NCBI RefSeq assembly: GCF_000758685.1
Contig: NZ_CP009286.1
Coordinates: 92,501-156,500, forward strand
Direction: 5' to 3'
Origin: Paenibacillus stellifer
GTDB taxonomy: Bacteria > Bacillota > Bacilli > Paenibacillales > Paenibacillaceae
DNA length: 64,000 bases
Each line of letters opens with the position of its first letter. The first letter of the stretch is position 1. Below, piece by piece: positions 32,474-43,753 of this stretch. Position numbers and translations under genes: made by a program. The notes beneath the pieces are model-generated. The model was given only the letters and a program-made list of their open reading frames with translations. It was not told the origin of the DNA and did not search any database.

Positions 32474-32500
32474 GCCCTCGGGATCCCCGGGGGCTTCTTT
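32474..32500 (+). terminator. Intrinsic terminator after fibre genes
   Basis: GCCCTCGGG-atc-CCCGGGGGC stem followed by TTCTTTT, separating the structural genes from the lysis cassette. Confidence 0.75.
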
Positions 32501-32523
32501 TGTGGAGAGAGGGGGAACAGTGT

Positions 32524-33048
32524 TTGATCAATCACATTAGACAGCTTGCAACAACAATCATAACGGCAGCCGTGGGGTCCGGTAGCCGGGAGGTCGCCTT
32601 GGGCGGCGTTACATCTATGGCTGGTGTGCTGGCTGTGGCAGTGGGCTGGCTGGGCGGCTGGGATAAGCCCTTGGAGCTGCTGGTCTTGCTCATGGTTGCC
32701 GACTATGCCAGCGGCGTAGCAGGGGCGTTCAAGACCCATACGGTATCATCGGATATTATGTTCTGGGGCGGCGTCCGAAAGGCAGTCGTCCTTTTTGTTG
32801 TCGGGCTGTCCGCGCTGGTGGATGACTGGCTGCAGCCGGGCGCACCAGTGTTCCGGGCGGCGGCAATCTTTTTTTATGCGGGACGCGAGGCATTAAGCGT
32901 CGTCGAAAACTTCGGTGTCCTGGGCGTACCGCTGCCGGACAAACTGCGGGATTACCTCCTGCAGCTCAACCAGGACAAGGCCCGCAATAACCCGGCCAAG
33001 CCGGAGCATCCGGACAATGCCAGCGGCGGGGATGACAAATCAGCGTAG
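32524..33048 (+). CDS. Holin, toxin-secretion/phage-lysis family
   Basis: 174 residues from TTG 32524, GAGAGGGGG upstream. Hydrophobic helices (TSMAGVLAVAVGWLGGW, LELLVLLMVADYASGVAGAF, VRKAVVLFVVGLSALVDDWL) and the D-Y-x-S/T-G motif are those of the Phage_holin_4_1 family. It makes membrane lesions that release the endolysin. C-terminal charged tail. Confidence 0.88.
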   Translation: MINHIRQLATTIITAAVGSGSREVALGGVTSMAGVLAVAVGWLGGWDKPLELLVLLMVADYASGVAGAFKTHTVSSDIMFWGGVRKAVVLFVVGLSALVDDWLQPGAPVFRAAAIFFYAGREALSVVENFGVLGVPLPDKLRDYLLQLNQDKARNNPAKPEHPDNASGGDDKSA

Positions 33049-33060
33049 GAGGTATCCAGA

Positions 33061-33900
33061 GTGTCATTAACACTAGAACAGCTCTTATCCAAGTCTGCGA
33101 CCAAGATCGCGACGCTTCAGGAACCGCTGCGGACCGGCTGCGCGGCGCTGATCGAACTGGCCTATAACCGGGGTGTCATGCCGATCATCACGCAGGGGAT
33201 GCGGACATATGCCGAGCAGGACGCGCTTTATGCGCAGGGCCGAACGAAGCCGGGAGCCATTGTCACCAATGCCCGAGGTGGATACAGCAATCATAATTTC
33301 GGATTCGCGGCCGATTTTGCCTTGCTCCTTCCGGATGGTCGAACGGTCAGCTGGGACACGCTCCGCGACGACGACAAGGACAGCCTGCCGGATTGGTCCG
33401 AGGTGGTCGATCAGATCCGGCGCCTTGGCTTTGACTGGGGCGGGGACTGGCTGTCCTTCAAGGACATGCCGCACTTCGAAATGACCTTTGGCCTGACAAC
33501 TGCTCAGTATCGCGCAGGCAGCCGACCGAGCGCGGCCAAAGTCGCCGCAGCGGTGGAAAAGATCAAGACAATTTTGAAGGAGGAACGAACAATGATTGAT
33601 GATCTGAACAAGCGGCTGACAGCAGCCGAGCAGGCCATTGCCGTGCTGACGAACAGCAAGGACACACTGAAGCAAAATCAATTGGAGCAGGGAAAGGTCA
33701 TCGCCAATGTTGCGGACCGGGTGACCAAGCTGGAGGATCGCGGCAGCCTGGAGCATGTGCCGCCTTGGGCGCAATCGGCTGTTGATGCTGCAATGGCAGC
33801 CGGGCTGATTAACATGCCAGAGGGAGGCAGCCAGGACTTCTACCGGGTGCTGACCGTGCTTCAACGGATCGGCTTGCTTGCAGCTGGAAAGGAGGCGTAA
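33061..33900 (+). CDS. Endolysin, M15 L-alanyl-D-glutamate peptidase
   Basis: 279 residues, GTG start after AGGAGG. The M15 zinc site is visible: SNHNFGFAADFA (His 78, Asp 85) and DMPHFEM (His 138), with TQGMRTYAEQDALYAQGRT earlier, as in CwlK/VanY-type endopeptidases. Residues 180-230 form a coiled coil, and the C-terminus (PPWAQSAVDAAMAAGLINMP, FYRVLTVLQRIGLL) may bind the wall. It cuts the peptide bond of peptidoglycan stems during lysis. Confidence 0.92.
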   Translation: MSLTLEQLLSKSATKIATLQEPLRTGCAALIELAYNRGVMPIITQGMRTYAEQDALYAQGRTKPGAIVTNARGGYSNHNFGFAADFALLLPDGRTVSWDTLRDDDKDSLPDWSEVVDQIRRLGFDWGGDWLSFKDMPHFEMTFGLTTAQYRAGSRPSAAKVAAAVEKIKTILKEERTMIDDLNKRLTAAEQAIAVLTNSKDTLKQNQLEQGKVIANVADRVTKLEDRGSLEHVPPWAQSAVDAAMAAGLINMPEGGSQDFYRVLTVLQRIGLLAAGKEA

Positions 33901-33903
33901 TTG

Positions 33904-34182
33904 ATGGACAATCAAAACTTAACGGACGTTCTGGCCTTCGCTTCTGTGTTGGCCGTATTTGTGTTGGCTGGAGTGCAGTTTATTAAGACAACCGTCAACG
34001 TCCGCAAGAACCTGGTGCCGTTAATCGGCGTTGTGATCGGCTTGGTGATCGGCTGGGCAGCTGCTCCGTTTACGGACCTGGGATTGACGCTGCGGCTGTG
34101 GGCGGGGGCACTGGCGGGGTTGTCAGCGACGGGGCTGTTCGAGCTGGCGTTTAACAAGTCTTCGGGAAAAACGAAGGAGTAA
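33904..34182 (+). CDS. Second holin / A118-type holin-like protein
   Basis: 92 residues from ATG 33904 (AAAGGAGG upstream). Helices LAFASVLAVFVLAGVQFI, VPLIGVVIGLVIGWAAA and LRLWAGALAGLSATGLFELA resemble Listeria A118 Hol118-type holins. Together with the first holin and endolysin it forms a holin-lysin-holin cassette; it may be an antiholin. Confidence 0.78.
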   Translation: MDNQNLTDVLAFASVLAVFVLAGVQFIKTTVNVRKNLVPLIGVVIGLVIGWAAAPFTDLGLTLRLWAGALAGLSATGLFELAFNKSSGKTKE

Positions 34183-34187
34183 GAACA

Positions 34188-34224
34188 AGCCCCTGCTGGC
34201 CGTGAATGGCTGACAGGGGCTCTG
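34188..34224. terminator. Terminator-like hairpin ending the lysis cassette
   Basis: AGCCCCTG (34188-34195) pairs with CAGGGGCT (about 34213-34220) with an inner GGCC/GGCT pair. The plus-side tail CTGTCATTTT is T-rich. It lies between convergent genes and may work in both directions. Confidence 0.6.
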
Positions 34225-34234
34225 TCATTTTAGA

Positions 34235-34759
34235 TTATTTCAAATGATCGACCGCGTATTGCGCCTCAGCCTTAGTGAATTTCTCCCCATACTCCGAGGT
34301 CAATTGATCGTAGATGGCTGAATTTGACATGCTCATAGACTCTGCGTAGGTCTGTGCCTTTTTTAGAGCATTTTCTTTCCAATCAACTACAACATTATCA
34401 ATAGCATACTGAGCGGCTTCTTTGGGGAAATTCTCCCCATATTCCGAGGTCAATTGCTCGTATAGACCCTTCTTCGACATATACATAGTCTCCGCATACA
34501 TTTCCGCTTTAGCTAATGCTGCCGTATATTCCCTAGGGACGCTCTTCTCCGCCGCCGGTGCTTTGGTTGGTGCCGCGGTCGCCTTGGCCTTTGCTTCCTG
34601 AGCAGCTGCCGGAGCGGCTTTACTTGAGGCTGCGGGCTTAGTTGTCGGCTCGCTGGCGGTTGACTCGCCCCCACCGCTATTTCCTCCGGCAATAGCAATT
34701 ACTACGATTACGACCAGCGCCCAAAACCACCATCTCTTAAAAATCGGTTTCTTCTTCAT
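34235..34759 (-). CDS. Ltp-family superinfection-exclusion-like membrane protein
   Basis: 174 residues from ATG at 34759. KKKPIFKRWWFWALVVIVVI is a membrane anchor; an Ala/Pro/Lys-rich linker (about 35-85) follows; then two Ltp repeats (AEMYAETMYMSKKGLYEQLT and AQTYAESMSMSNSAIYDQLT, each with SEYGE). In phage TP-J34, the Ltp lipoprotein with such repeats blocks injection by related phages. Here there is no lipobox cysteine, so anchoring is by a helix. Minus-strand placement at the right end is typical of a lysogenic conversion gene. Exclusion is inferred. Confidence 0.75.
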   Translation of the reverse strand: MKKKPIFKRWWFWALVVIVVIAIAGGNSGGGESTASEPTTKPAASSKAAPAAAQEAKAKATAAPTKAPAAEKSVPREYTAALAKAEMYAETMYMSKKGLYEQLTSEYGENFPKEAAQYAIDNVVVDWKENALKKAQTYAESMSMSNSAIYDQLTSEYGEKFTKAEAQYAVDHLK

Positions 34760-34841
34760 AATTTCCCAAATCCCCCTATTATACGAAATAATTTTCGAAA
34801 TATAGTGTATCAGACATAGGTAATATTTACTAGACACTATT

Positions 34842-35105
34842 TCATATTGCTTTAACTCTTGCATACAGACCAGCATAACCTGGCCATCCCTCGACTGTGA
34901 CGGCCGTCAGTGCTTGTGTGATCGTCAAAGGCTCGTACAGGCTGCCGTTGCGCACCTCAATGATGCAAGCTGATGACAAGGGGATGAGGCTGCCGTCGTG
35001 CTTCTGCAGGCCGACCGATCTATCATCAAGATCGACGACCAGGCGACCCGTAATATAGCCTGACATGATGTCTGCAGTCTCTTTCATGTGCTCGTTAATT
35101 TCCAT
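34842..35105 (-). CDS. Hypothetical prophage accessory protein
   Basis: 87 residues from ATG at 35105, with GGAGGGAGGTG upstream on the minus strand. MSGYITGRLVVDLDDRSVGL, then ACIIEVRNGSLYEPLTITQA: a small beta-rich protein. Not recognised. Beside the Ltp-like gene on the same strand, so may belong to the same accessory unit. Confidence 0.5.
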   Translation of the reverse strand: MEINEHMKETADIMSGYITGRLVVDLDDRSVGLQKHDGSLIPLSSACIIEVRNGSLYEPLTITQALTAVTVEGWPGYAGLYARVKAI

Positions 35106-35322
35106 ATCCAACACCTCCCTCCACTCAAAATATGGATTCGCATGGTTAATTCTGTATACAATTACCGAATTAGATTCGACATTAAGTGACAACATTCACA
35201 ATGAGTAAGTACTACAATACGAATAAACGAACATATAGTCCTGAAAAACGCTTAAAACAAAGGATTAATAGCGAAATATGTATAGCCTATACTATACACT
35301 CGCCCGGGAAGAGCCGACCGGC

Positions 35323-35541
35323 TCAGGGAAGCAACATCAACTCGTACAAGTCCTCCATGTGGCAGTTAAGTGCGTTCGCTACCGTTGCAGCAGCGTCAAA
35401 TGACATCATCTCCCGGTTATTCGCCCAGTTAGAAACTTGTTGCCGTGAGTAACCAGTCCTACGCGCCAATTCCGCCTGAGTGAGCTTGCTCTTCGTTAAT
35501 AGGTACTTCAGTCGGCATCTCCCACGGGAGAGCTTGACCAT
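35323..35541 (-). CDS. XRE-family regulator
   Basis: 72 residues: KYLLTKSKLTQAELARRTGY, then SRQQVSNWANNREMMSFDAA, a Cro/C1 helix-turn-helix and nothing else. It is divergent from the gene at 35693 and has its own promoter at 35584-35612. It could be a second phage switch, a regulator of the accessory genes, or a host gene at the prophage edge. Confidence 0.72.
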   Translation of the reverse strand: MVKLSRGRCRLKYLLTKSKLTQAELARRTGYSRQQVSNWANNREMMSFDAAATVANALNCHMEDLYELMLLP

Positions 35542-35583
35542 TCGAACGAAGTCCCTTCATGAGTTAAGGATAGGTTCGAGCGG

Positions 35584-35612
35584 ATTATAACACATAAGCC
35601 AACGAGTACCAA
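35584..35612 (-). promoter_or_regulatory. Promoter of the minus-strand XRE gene
   Basis: Read on the minus strand: TTGGTA (35612-35607), a 17-base spacer, TATAAT (35589-35584). It fires toward the XRE gene starting at 35541. Confidence 0.65.
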
Positions 35613-35625
35613 TTAGAAACATATG

Positions 35626-35654
35626 TTCTCATAATTTTGAGACTATGCTATAAT
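35626..35654 (+). promoter_or_regulatory. Promoter of the plus-strand XRE-like gene
   Basis: TTCTCA at 35626-35631, 17-base spacer, TATAAT at 35649-35654, 38 bases before ATG 35693. Divergent and close to the promoter of the neighbouring XRE gene, so one bound protein could control both. Confidence 0.65.
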
Positions 35655-35692
35655 GTGATTACAAAAATTACCCTTAAAAGGTGGTATTCATC

Positions 35693-35932
35693 ATGGAAAT
35701 TGATTCCAGTCCGAAACACGCCAGAAAGCAGACGATTAAAGAAATTAGGCTAGAACAAGGTTTTGATTTGAAGTACATATCTCGCTTGGTTGATATTCCG
35801 GAAAGTCTTTTAATTGAGTACGAGAACAATCCGGCGCACATAACAATAGGTCTGGCTGTAATTATTTCTTCTATATATAAAGCGCCCCTTTCTTCCATTG
35901 AATTTACAGAAGACAATCCACCCCACAGTTAA
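35693..35932 (+). CDS. Short XRE-like regulator
   Basis: 79 residues from ATG 35693 (AAAAGGTGG upstream). HARKQTIKEIRLEQGFDLKY, then ISRLVDIPESLLIEYENNP and IGLAVIISSIYKAPL: a short HTH related in plan to the Cro-like protein at 645. AT-rich compared with guaB. It probably marks the right end of the phage. Confidence 0.6.
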   Translation: MEIDSSPKHARKQTIKEIRLEQGFDLKYISRLVDIPESLLIEYENNPAHITIGLAVIISSIYKAPLSSIEFTEDNPPHS

Positions 35933-37709
<1,777 letters not shown>

Positions 37710-37731
37710 TATTAGATCCGCTTAAAATCCG

Positions 37732-37769
37732 GACGGACAGGACGAATTTCGCCCTGTCCGTCTTTTTTT
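37732..37769 (+). terminator. guaB intrinsic terminator
   Basis: GACGGACAGG (37732-37741) pairs perfectly with CCTGTCCGTC (37753-37762), followed by seven T: a strong terminator. Confidence 0.95.
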
Positions 37770-37835
37770 GGGTGTACCCCTGTGTTAGAATAGAACAAGC
37801 AATTGAGATGAGGACAGAAGGAGAGTTTAAATCAA

Positions 37836-39227
37836 TTGAAGTCCAAGCGTAAAGCCAATGTGAAGAAAATGGTCGTTCAGACTGCGGCAGCAGGTCTGAT
37901 TTTTAATATGCTTATGTCATCCCCGCTCCCTGCTACGGCCGCGAGCGCATCTTCCCCGGCGCCGTCAGCTGCAGCTGGTACGGCAGCGACAGCCCCGGCG
38001 AAGACTTCAGCTGTGACAATCCCGTCGGTGGATAGCCTCGGCTTGAATCTCAAATCGGCGGTGCTCATAGAGCCGACAACGGGCCAGGTGCTGCTGTCCA
38101 TGAATGCGGATCAGCCGCTTCCTCCCGCCAGCATGACCAAGATGATGACGGAGTATCTGATCGCCGATGCTGTCAAGAACGGCAAGCTGTCCTGGGATCA
38201 GAAAGTAACGGTAAGCGAGAATGCGGCTAAGCAGATCGGATCGCGTATTTTTTTGGCACAGGGCGATCAACATACGATTGAAGAGCTGTACATAGCAATG
38301 GCTGTCGGTTCGGCGAATGATGCTACCGTTGCTCTGGCAGAGACGCTCTCGGGCTCCGAGCAGGAGTTCGTCAAGCTGATGAATGAAACGGCTCAGAAGA
38401 TGGGCATGAAGACAGCTTATTTCATTAATTCGACCGGCCTCAGCCGTGACGATATGCCGAAGAAGTTCCGGCCGGATACGGACAAAGAGACGGTAATGTC
38501 GGCGATGGACGCGGCGATTCTGGCTCAGCATATCGTGCTGGATCACCCCGATTTTTCCAAGTATACGACGATTCAGTCCTACAAATTCCGCGAACGCGAC
38601 AGCGCCCCGATGATCAACTATAACTGGATGCTGGAAGCGAACAAGGACATCGCCAACTTCAAGCAGTACGCCTACCCGGGGCTTGACGGCCTGAAGACCG
38701 GCCATACGTCCGACGCCGGGAACTGCTTCACCGGGACTGCGGTCCGCAATGGCATGCGTCTGATCAGCGTGGTCATGGGGGCGAACTCGGAGGCTCACCG
38801 CTTCACCGAGACGAAGAAAGTCCTGGACTTTGGATTCAACAATTTTGAGATCAAGCAGGTTGTAGCGGCCAAATCGACGGTTGCCGGCAATGAGACGGTC
38901 GCCATCACCAAAGGCAAGAAGAGCGACGTGCCGGTCGTTACCGACGCAGGCGTAACGTTCATCGTACCAAAAGGCACGACAACCCCGCAGGTTGCGGCAG
39001 TAACTAAGATCAATGACGCTTCGACGCTGGTGGCGCCGATCAAGCAGGGAACCAAAGTCGGTTCGGTAACCTATACGTACAAGGTGAACGGCATGGAGAC
39101 GCAGGAGAAGACCGTAAACCTGATCACTTCGGAAGAAGCGCCGAAGGCGGGATGGTTCAAGCTGCTGTTCCGGGCGATCGGAAGTTTCTTCAGTGATTTG
39201 TTCTCTGGAGTGAAAAATTTGTTTTAA
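37836..39227 (+). CDS. dacA: D-alanyl-D-alanine carboxypeptidase (penicillin-binding protein)
   Basis: 463 residues; TTG start at 37836 with AAGGAGAG upstream. A signal segment (KKMVVQTAAAGLIFNML) is followed by the three penicillin-binding motifs: SMTK (Ser 99, Lys 102), SAN near 152, and KTG (287-289). The C-terminal amphipathic helix GWFKLLFRAIGSFFSDLFSG anchors it to the membrane. It trims the terminal D-alanine from peptidoglycan stems. Position after guaB is as in Bacillus subtilis. Confidence 0.95.
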   Translation: MKSKRKANVKKMVVQTAAAGLIFNMLMSSPLPATAASASSPAPSAAAGTAATAPAKTSAVTIPSVDSLGLNLKSAVLIEPTTGQVLLSMNADQPLPPASMTKMMTEYLIADAVKNGKLSWDQKVTVSENAAKQIGSRIFLAQGDQHTIEELYIAMAVGSANDATVALAETLSGSEQEFVKLMNETAQKMGMKTAYFINSTGLSRDDMPKKFRPDTDKETVMSAMDAAILAQHIVLDHPDFSKYTTIQSYKFRERDSAPMINYNWMLEANKDIANFKQYAYPGLDGLKTGHTSDAGNCFTGTAVRNGMRLISVVMGANSEAHRFTETKKVLDFGFNNFEIKQVVAAKSTVAGNETVAITKGKKSDVPVVTDAGVTFIVPKGTTTPQVAAVTKINDASTLVAPIKQGTKVGSVTYTYKVNGMETQEKTVNLITSEEAPKAGWFKLLFRAIGSFFSDLFSGVKNLF

Positions 39228-39264
39228 TTTACCGAGATTTTCCGTGTAATCCCTAGTAAATCAG

Positions 39265-39293
39265 TTGTATATTTATCCGCCATGCGGTAAAAT
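39265..39293 (+). promoter_or_regulatory. pdxST promoter
   Basis: TTGTAT at 39265-39270, 17-base spacer, TAAAAT at 39288-39293, 41 bases before the pdxS ATG. Confidence 0.65.
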
Positions 39294-39334
39294 AAAAAGT
39301 TAGATTATGATTGAATATCGGGAGGATTGAAGAA

Positions 39335-40216
39335 ATGGAAACAGGAACTTCTAGAGTTAAAAGAGGTATGGCTGAAATGCAAAAAGGCGGCGTCATCATG
39401 GACGTCATGAATGCGGAACAGGCGAAAATCGCCGAAGCTGCAGGCGCCGTGGCTGTTATGGCCCTGGAGCGCGTACCTTCTGATATCCGGGCAGCCGGCG
39501 GTGTAGCACGTATGGCGGACCCTACGATCGTAGAAGAGGTCCTTAAGGTCGTCAGCATTCCTGTAATGGCCAAAGCGCGTATCGGCCACTATGTAGAAGC
39601 CAAGGTGCTGGAATCGCTCGGGGTTGACTACCTGGACGAGAGCGAAGTGCTGACTCCTGCCGACGAGGTGTTCCACATCGACAAGCGCGAGTTCACGGTG
39701 CCATTCGTCTGCGGAGCGAAGGATCTGGGTGAAGCGCTGCGCCGGATTAGCGAAGGTGCTTCGATGATCCGTACGAAAGGCGAACCGGGAACCGGCAATA
39801 TCGTGGAAGCTGTTCGTCACATGCGCTATATCAACAGCCAAATCCGCAAGGTTCAAAATATGTCGAAGGACGAGCTGTATGCCGAAGCGAAAAATCTGGG
39901 CGTAGCTTACGACCTTCTGGTTGAAGTCCATGAGCTGGGCAAGCTGCCTGTTGTTAACTTTGCTGCCGGCGGCGTTGCGACTCCTGCTGATGCCGCGCTG
40001 ATGATGCATCTGGGCGCCGACGGCGTGTTCGTAGGCTCGGGTATTTTCAAATCGGACAGCCCCGAGAAGTTCGCTCGTGCAATCGTTGAAGCAACGACGC
40101 ATTACACGGACTATAAGCTGATTGCCGAGGTTTCCAAGAACCTGGGAACACCGATGAAAGGCATCGACATCGCAACATTGACCGCTGCCGAACGGATGTC
40201 GGAACGCGGCTGGTAA
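39335..40216 (+). CDS. pdxS: Pyridoxal 5'-phosphate synthase, PdxS subunit
   Basis: 293 residues. A TIM barrel that makes pyridoxal 5'-phosphate from ribose 5-phosphate, glyceraldehyde 3-phosphate and ammonia supplied by Pdx[34 protein letters not shown] (Schiff-base lysine 80 region), and [19 protein letters not shown] (phosphate loop) are family hallmarks. ATG 39335 follows GGGAGGATTG. Pairs with pdxT 21 bases downstream. Confidence 0.97.
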   Translation: METGTSRVKRGMAEMQKGGVIMDVMNAEQAKIAEAAGAVAVMALERVPSDIRAAGGVARMADPTIVEEVLKVVSIPVMAKARIGHYVEAKVLESLGVDYLDESEVLTPADEVFHIDKREFTVPFVCGAKDLGEALRRISEGASMIRTKGEPGTGNIVEAVRHMRYINSQIRKVQNMSKDELYAEAKNLGVAYDLLVEVHELGKLPVVNFAAGGVATPADAALMMHLGADGVFVGSGIFKSDSPEKFARAIVEATTHYTDYKLIAEVSKNLGTPMKGIDIATLTAAERMSERGW

Positions 40217-40237
40217 TATAGAGAGAAGGTTTGGGGA

Positions 40238-40822
40238 ATGAAGATAGGAGTGCTGGCGCTTCAAGGCGCCGTAACGGAACATATCGTAAGCGTCGGCAAG
40301 GCCGGTGCGGAGGGCGTGCCCATCAAGCGGGTAGAGGAATTGAAGGAAATCGACGGTCTGATTATCCCGGGCGGCGAGAGCACTACCATCGGCAAGCTGA
40401 TGCGGAAGTATGACTTTATCGAGGCGATCCGAGAGTTCGCGGCTGATGGCAGGCCGATTTTTGGCACATGTGCCGGCTTGATTGTGATGGCCAAGGAAAT
40501 TGCAGGCGGGGAGCCTCCCCATCTGGAGCTGATGGATATCACCGTGGCGCGTAACGCTTTTGGACGCCAGCGGGAGAGCTTCGAGTGCGACCTGGACGTC
40601 AAAGGCATCGACGAACCGATCCGCGCGGTGTTCATCCGTGCCCCTCTCATCGAGAAGGTAGGACGCGGCGTTGAGGTGCTGTCCGAGTATAACGGAGAGA
40701 TTGTGACGGCGCGCCAGGGCAATTTGCTCGTATCTTCCTTTCACCCAGAGTTAACCGATGATTACCGGCTGCATCAGTATTTTACGGACATGGTGCAAGC
40801 GGCCCGGAACGTCGGGGCATAA
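40238..40822 (+). CDS. pdxT: Pyridoxal 5'-phosphate synthase, PdxT glutaminase subunit
   Basis: 194 residues, class I glutamine amidotransferase. PGGESTTIGKLMR, FGTCAGLI (nucleophile Cys 78) and SSFHPELT (His 169, Glu 171) form the triad. It hydrolyses glutamine and channels ammonia to PdxS. Directly downstream of pdxS in one transcript. Confidence 0.97.
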   Translation: MKIGVLALQGAVTEHIVSVGKAGAEGVPIKRVEELKEIDGLIIPGGESTTIGKLMRKYDFIEAIREFAADGRPIFGTCAGLIVMAKEIAGGEPPHLELMDITVARNAFGRQRESFECDLDVKGIDEPIRAVFIRAPLIEKVGRGVEVLSEYNGEIVTARQGNLLVSSFHPELTDDYRLHQYFTDMVQAARNVGA

Positions 40823-40843
40823 AACTGTATACCACACATCCTG

Positions 40844-42194
<1,351 letters not shown>

Positions 42195-42208
42195 CAAGAA
42201 GGTTGAGG

Positions 42209-42238
42209 TTGCTTACATAACCGTTTCCATGGTATAAT
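42209..42238 (+). promoter_or_regulatory. tRNA-Ser promoter
   Basis: TTGCTT at 42209-42214, 18-base spacer, perfect TATAAT at 42233-42238, 33 bases before the tRNA. Confidence 0.65.
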
Positions 42239-42270
42239 CTCTATTGTATGTGGCGTTTGCCGCAGATCAT

Positions 42271-42359
42271 GGAGAGGTACCGAAGCGGTCATAACGGGGC
42301 GGTCTTGAAAACCGTTAGGGTGCAAGCCCACATGGGTTCGAATCCCATCCTCTCCGCCA
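42271..42359 (+). tRNA. tRNA-Ser (anticodon UGA)
   Basis: 89 bases with encoded CCA. Acceptor stem GGAGAGG / CCTCTCC, discriminator G, anticodon loop CTTGAAA (anticodon TGA), a long variable arm as expected for type II tRNA-Ser, and T loop GGTTCGAATCC. It sits after serS with its own promoter and a terminator at 42407. Confidence 0.98.
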
Positions 42360-42406
42360 GTTTTGCATTTTCCTTGCTGCATAAGGATTTGTAGCGAGTT
42401 TGACTG

Positions 42407-42447
42407 AAACGCACTTTACCGTTGGATAGCGGTGTGGTGCGTTTTTT
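42407..42447 (+). terminator. tRNA-Ser terminator
   Basis: AAACGCAC (42407-42414), TACCG / CGGT inner pairs, GTGCGTT followed by TTTT (42437-42447). It overlaps antisense the 3' run-on of the LysR pseudogene. Confidence 0.85.
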
Positions 42448-42449
42448 AG

Positions 42450-43355
42450 CGTTCGTGACCGTTGGATCGGAATATTGCATTCCGAATATATTTTGCAGAT
42501 AGTTATCAAGAATACGAAGGGGCTCGTGTAAAGCTTGGTTCGGAAACTTATGAGTTACCTTATAGCCAATTCTCGGAGGCACCGATACCGATAGTTTCTG
42601 AAGAACAAAATCTCCCATCTGCATCATATGTTCGCCGATCGAAGCGGGAACGATCGCCCATTGTCTGGCATCCTTCAAAAAAGTAGTGATAAGTCCCGCT
42701 GTGTCCAGATGAACACGGGACGGGCAAAGAGGGTCCCACCACTGATCATGTCTGAATTGAAACTCTCTGTTCCAATTGATAAAGACTTCGTCTTGCGCCG
42801 CCAATTCTTCCATTTCAACCGGATCTCCGGTCTGCCGCCCCGGCACTGCCAGGCGCAACAGCACCATTTCTTCAGTGAAAAACGGTTTGACAGTGACGCT
42901 GGGCGACACGATTTCCCTCACCACAAACGCCACATCCATTTCGCGCCGCTCAATGCTATCAAAAGCTTCCTGCGTATGCTGCGTACGAATTTGCAGCCGG
43001 ATGGGCGGGGTATGCTGATTAAGATTCGATATACCGGCGGTAAAACAAAGTGACTTATACTTTCGGCAGCGCTTATTGCCAGACTTAACTGCGACCCGCT
43101 AGCCTGCAAGATTTGTGTTTCCCTCCAAAGAGCTTCCCATCTTTCCGCAATGCTAAAAAAGTTTTCACCTTTCGGGGTCAGACTAATTTTGGGTGCCCCC
43201 TTTCTTCGCTCAACCAAAAGGCTGCCCATTTCCTTTTCCAATGTCTTTAACCGATAGCTTACTGTAGCTTGTGACAGGTGCAGCAATTCGGCCGCTTTGC
43301 TTATGCTCTCGGTTCGTACGATAGCTAAAAATGCTTCAATCCCGGGAAAATACAT
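42450..43355 (-). pseudogene. LysR-family regulator, frameshifted
   Basis: The start ATG at 43355 (GGGAGG upstream) opens a clear LysR N-terminus: FPGIEAFLAIVRTESISKAA, LLHLSQATVSYRLKTLEKE. Near 43023 the frame breaks; after a one-base shift the effector domain continues (IRLQIRTQHTQEAFDSIERR, then MDVAFVVREIVSPSVTVKPF and TTFLKDARQWAIVPASIGEH). The shifted frame reaches the expected LysR length near 42450 but has no stop there and runs on antisense through the tRNA terminator and tRNA-Ser to 42289. So it lost frame and probably its own 3' end. It once may have controlled the dehydrogenase at 45271. Confidence 0.8.
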
Positions 43356-43479
43356 TGAATACCTCCCACTATAAATTAATAAAATCTCTTGTTTACTCAC
43401 TCTTTCTCGGATTTTCACTCATTGACAGATCGAGAGATGGAGAAGTCATGTAAGGATGACATTATTTTCTGGAGGAGCC

Positions 43480-43753
43480 GGTGGCGGGAATAGAGGTCGG
43501 GGGATTATTTCCAACCCTTAGATAATTCCTCTGATCGCACCTTGGATATCCACACCTTCTTTTGACGGCTTACCCTCCCATGTCACGCTGGGTCTTAGCC
43601 CTTACATTCCTTCGTTCTGCCTCTCAAAAGGTGGACGCCGTTTCTTGCTCCTTTACAGGGTCGTTGCCCTTATGGAATAATTCCTACGGCTGCTCCGTGC
43701 TTCCGTTGTCTTGGCTCATTCCGGTCCGGCGGTAAACATGAATTCGGTTTGGC
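43480..43753 (-). ncRNA. Candidate bridge/seek RNA region of the IS element
   Basis: 274 bases with no gene, directly downstream of the transposase. Read on the transposase strand it has several small stems: GGAATTATTCC, AGGGCAACGACCCT, GGGCTAAGACCC, TGGATATCCA, and two AATTAT/AATAAT-with-CC repeats (43527-43554 region). Guide RNAs of IS1111-type elements are encoded at this place. Folding and the two guide loops were not computed. Confidence 0.45.

Larger units (their letters stand above)
1..35932. mobile_element. Temperate phage (prophage) with contractile tail, left end outside window
   Basis: A continuous phage genome in canonical order: integrase and repressor on the minus strand, then early, replication, late-regulator, packaging, head, contractile tail, baseplate, fibre and lysis genes on the plus strand, then minus-strand accessory genes. 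The sheath-like DUF3383 protein, tail tube, gp25-like and gpJ-like baseplate proteins point to a myovirus morphology; the portal, ClpP-type protease and capsid are HK97-type. The left boundary lies outside the window because the integrase is cut. The right boundary is not certain: the last phage-like gene ends at 35932 and guaB starts at 36252. No att duplication can be checked because the left end is missing. Confidence 0.93.

Noticed and set aside
42289..42450. C-terminal extension of LysR as a real coding part
   Set aside because: It is antisense to the tRNA terminator and the tRNA itself, which explains the sequence.
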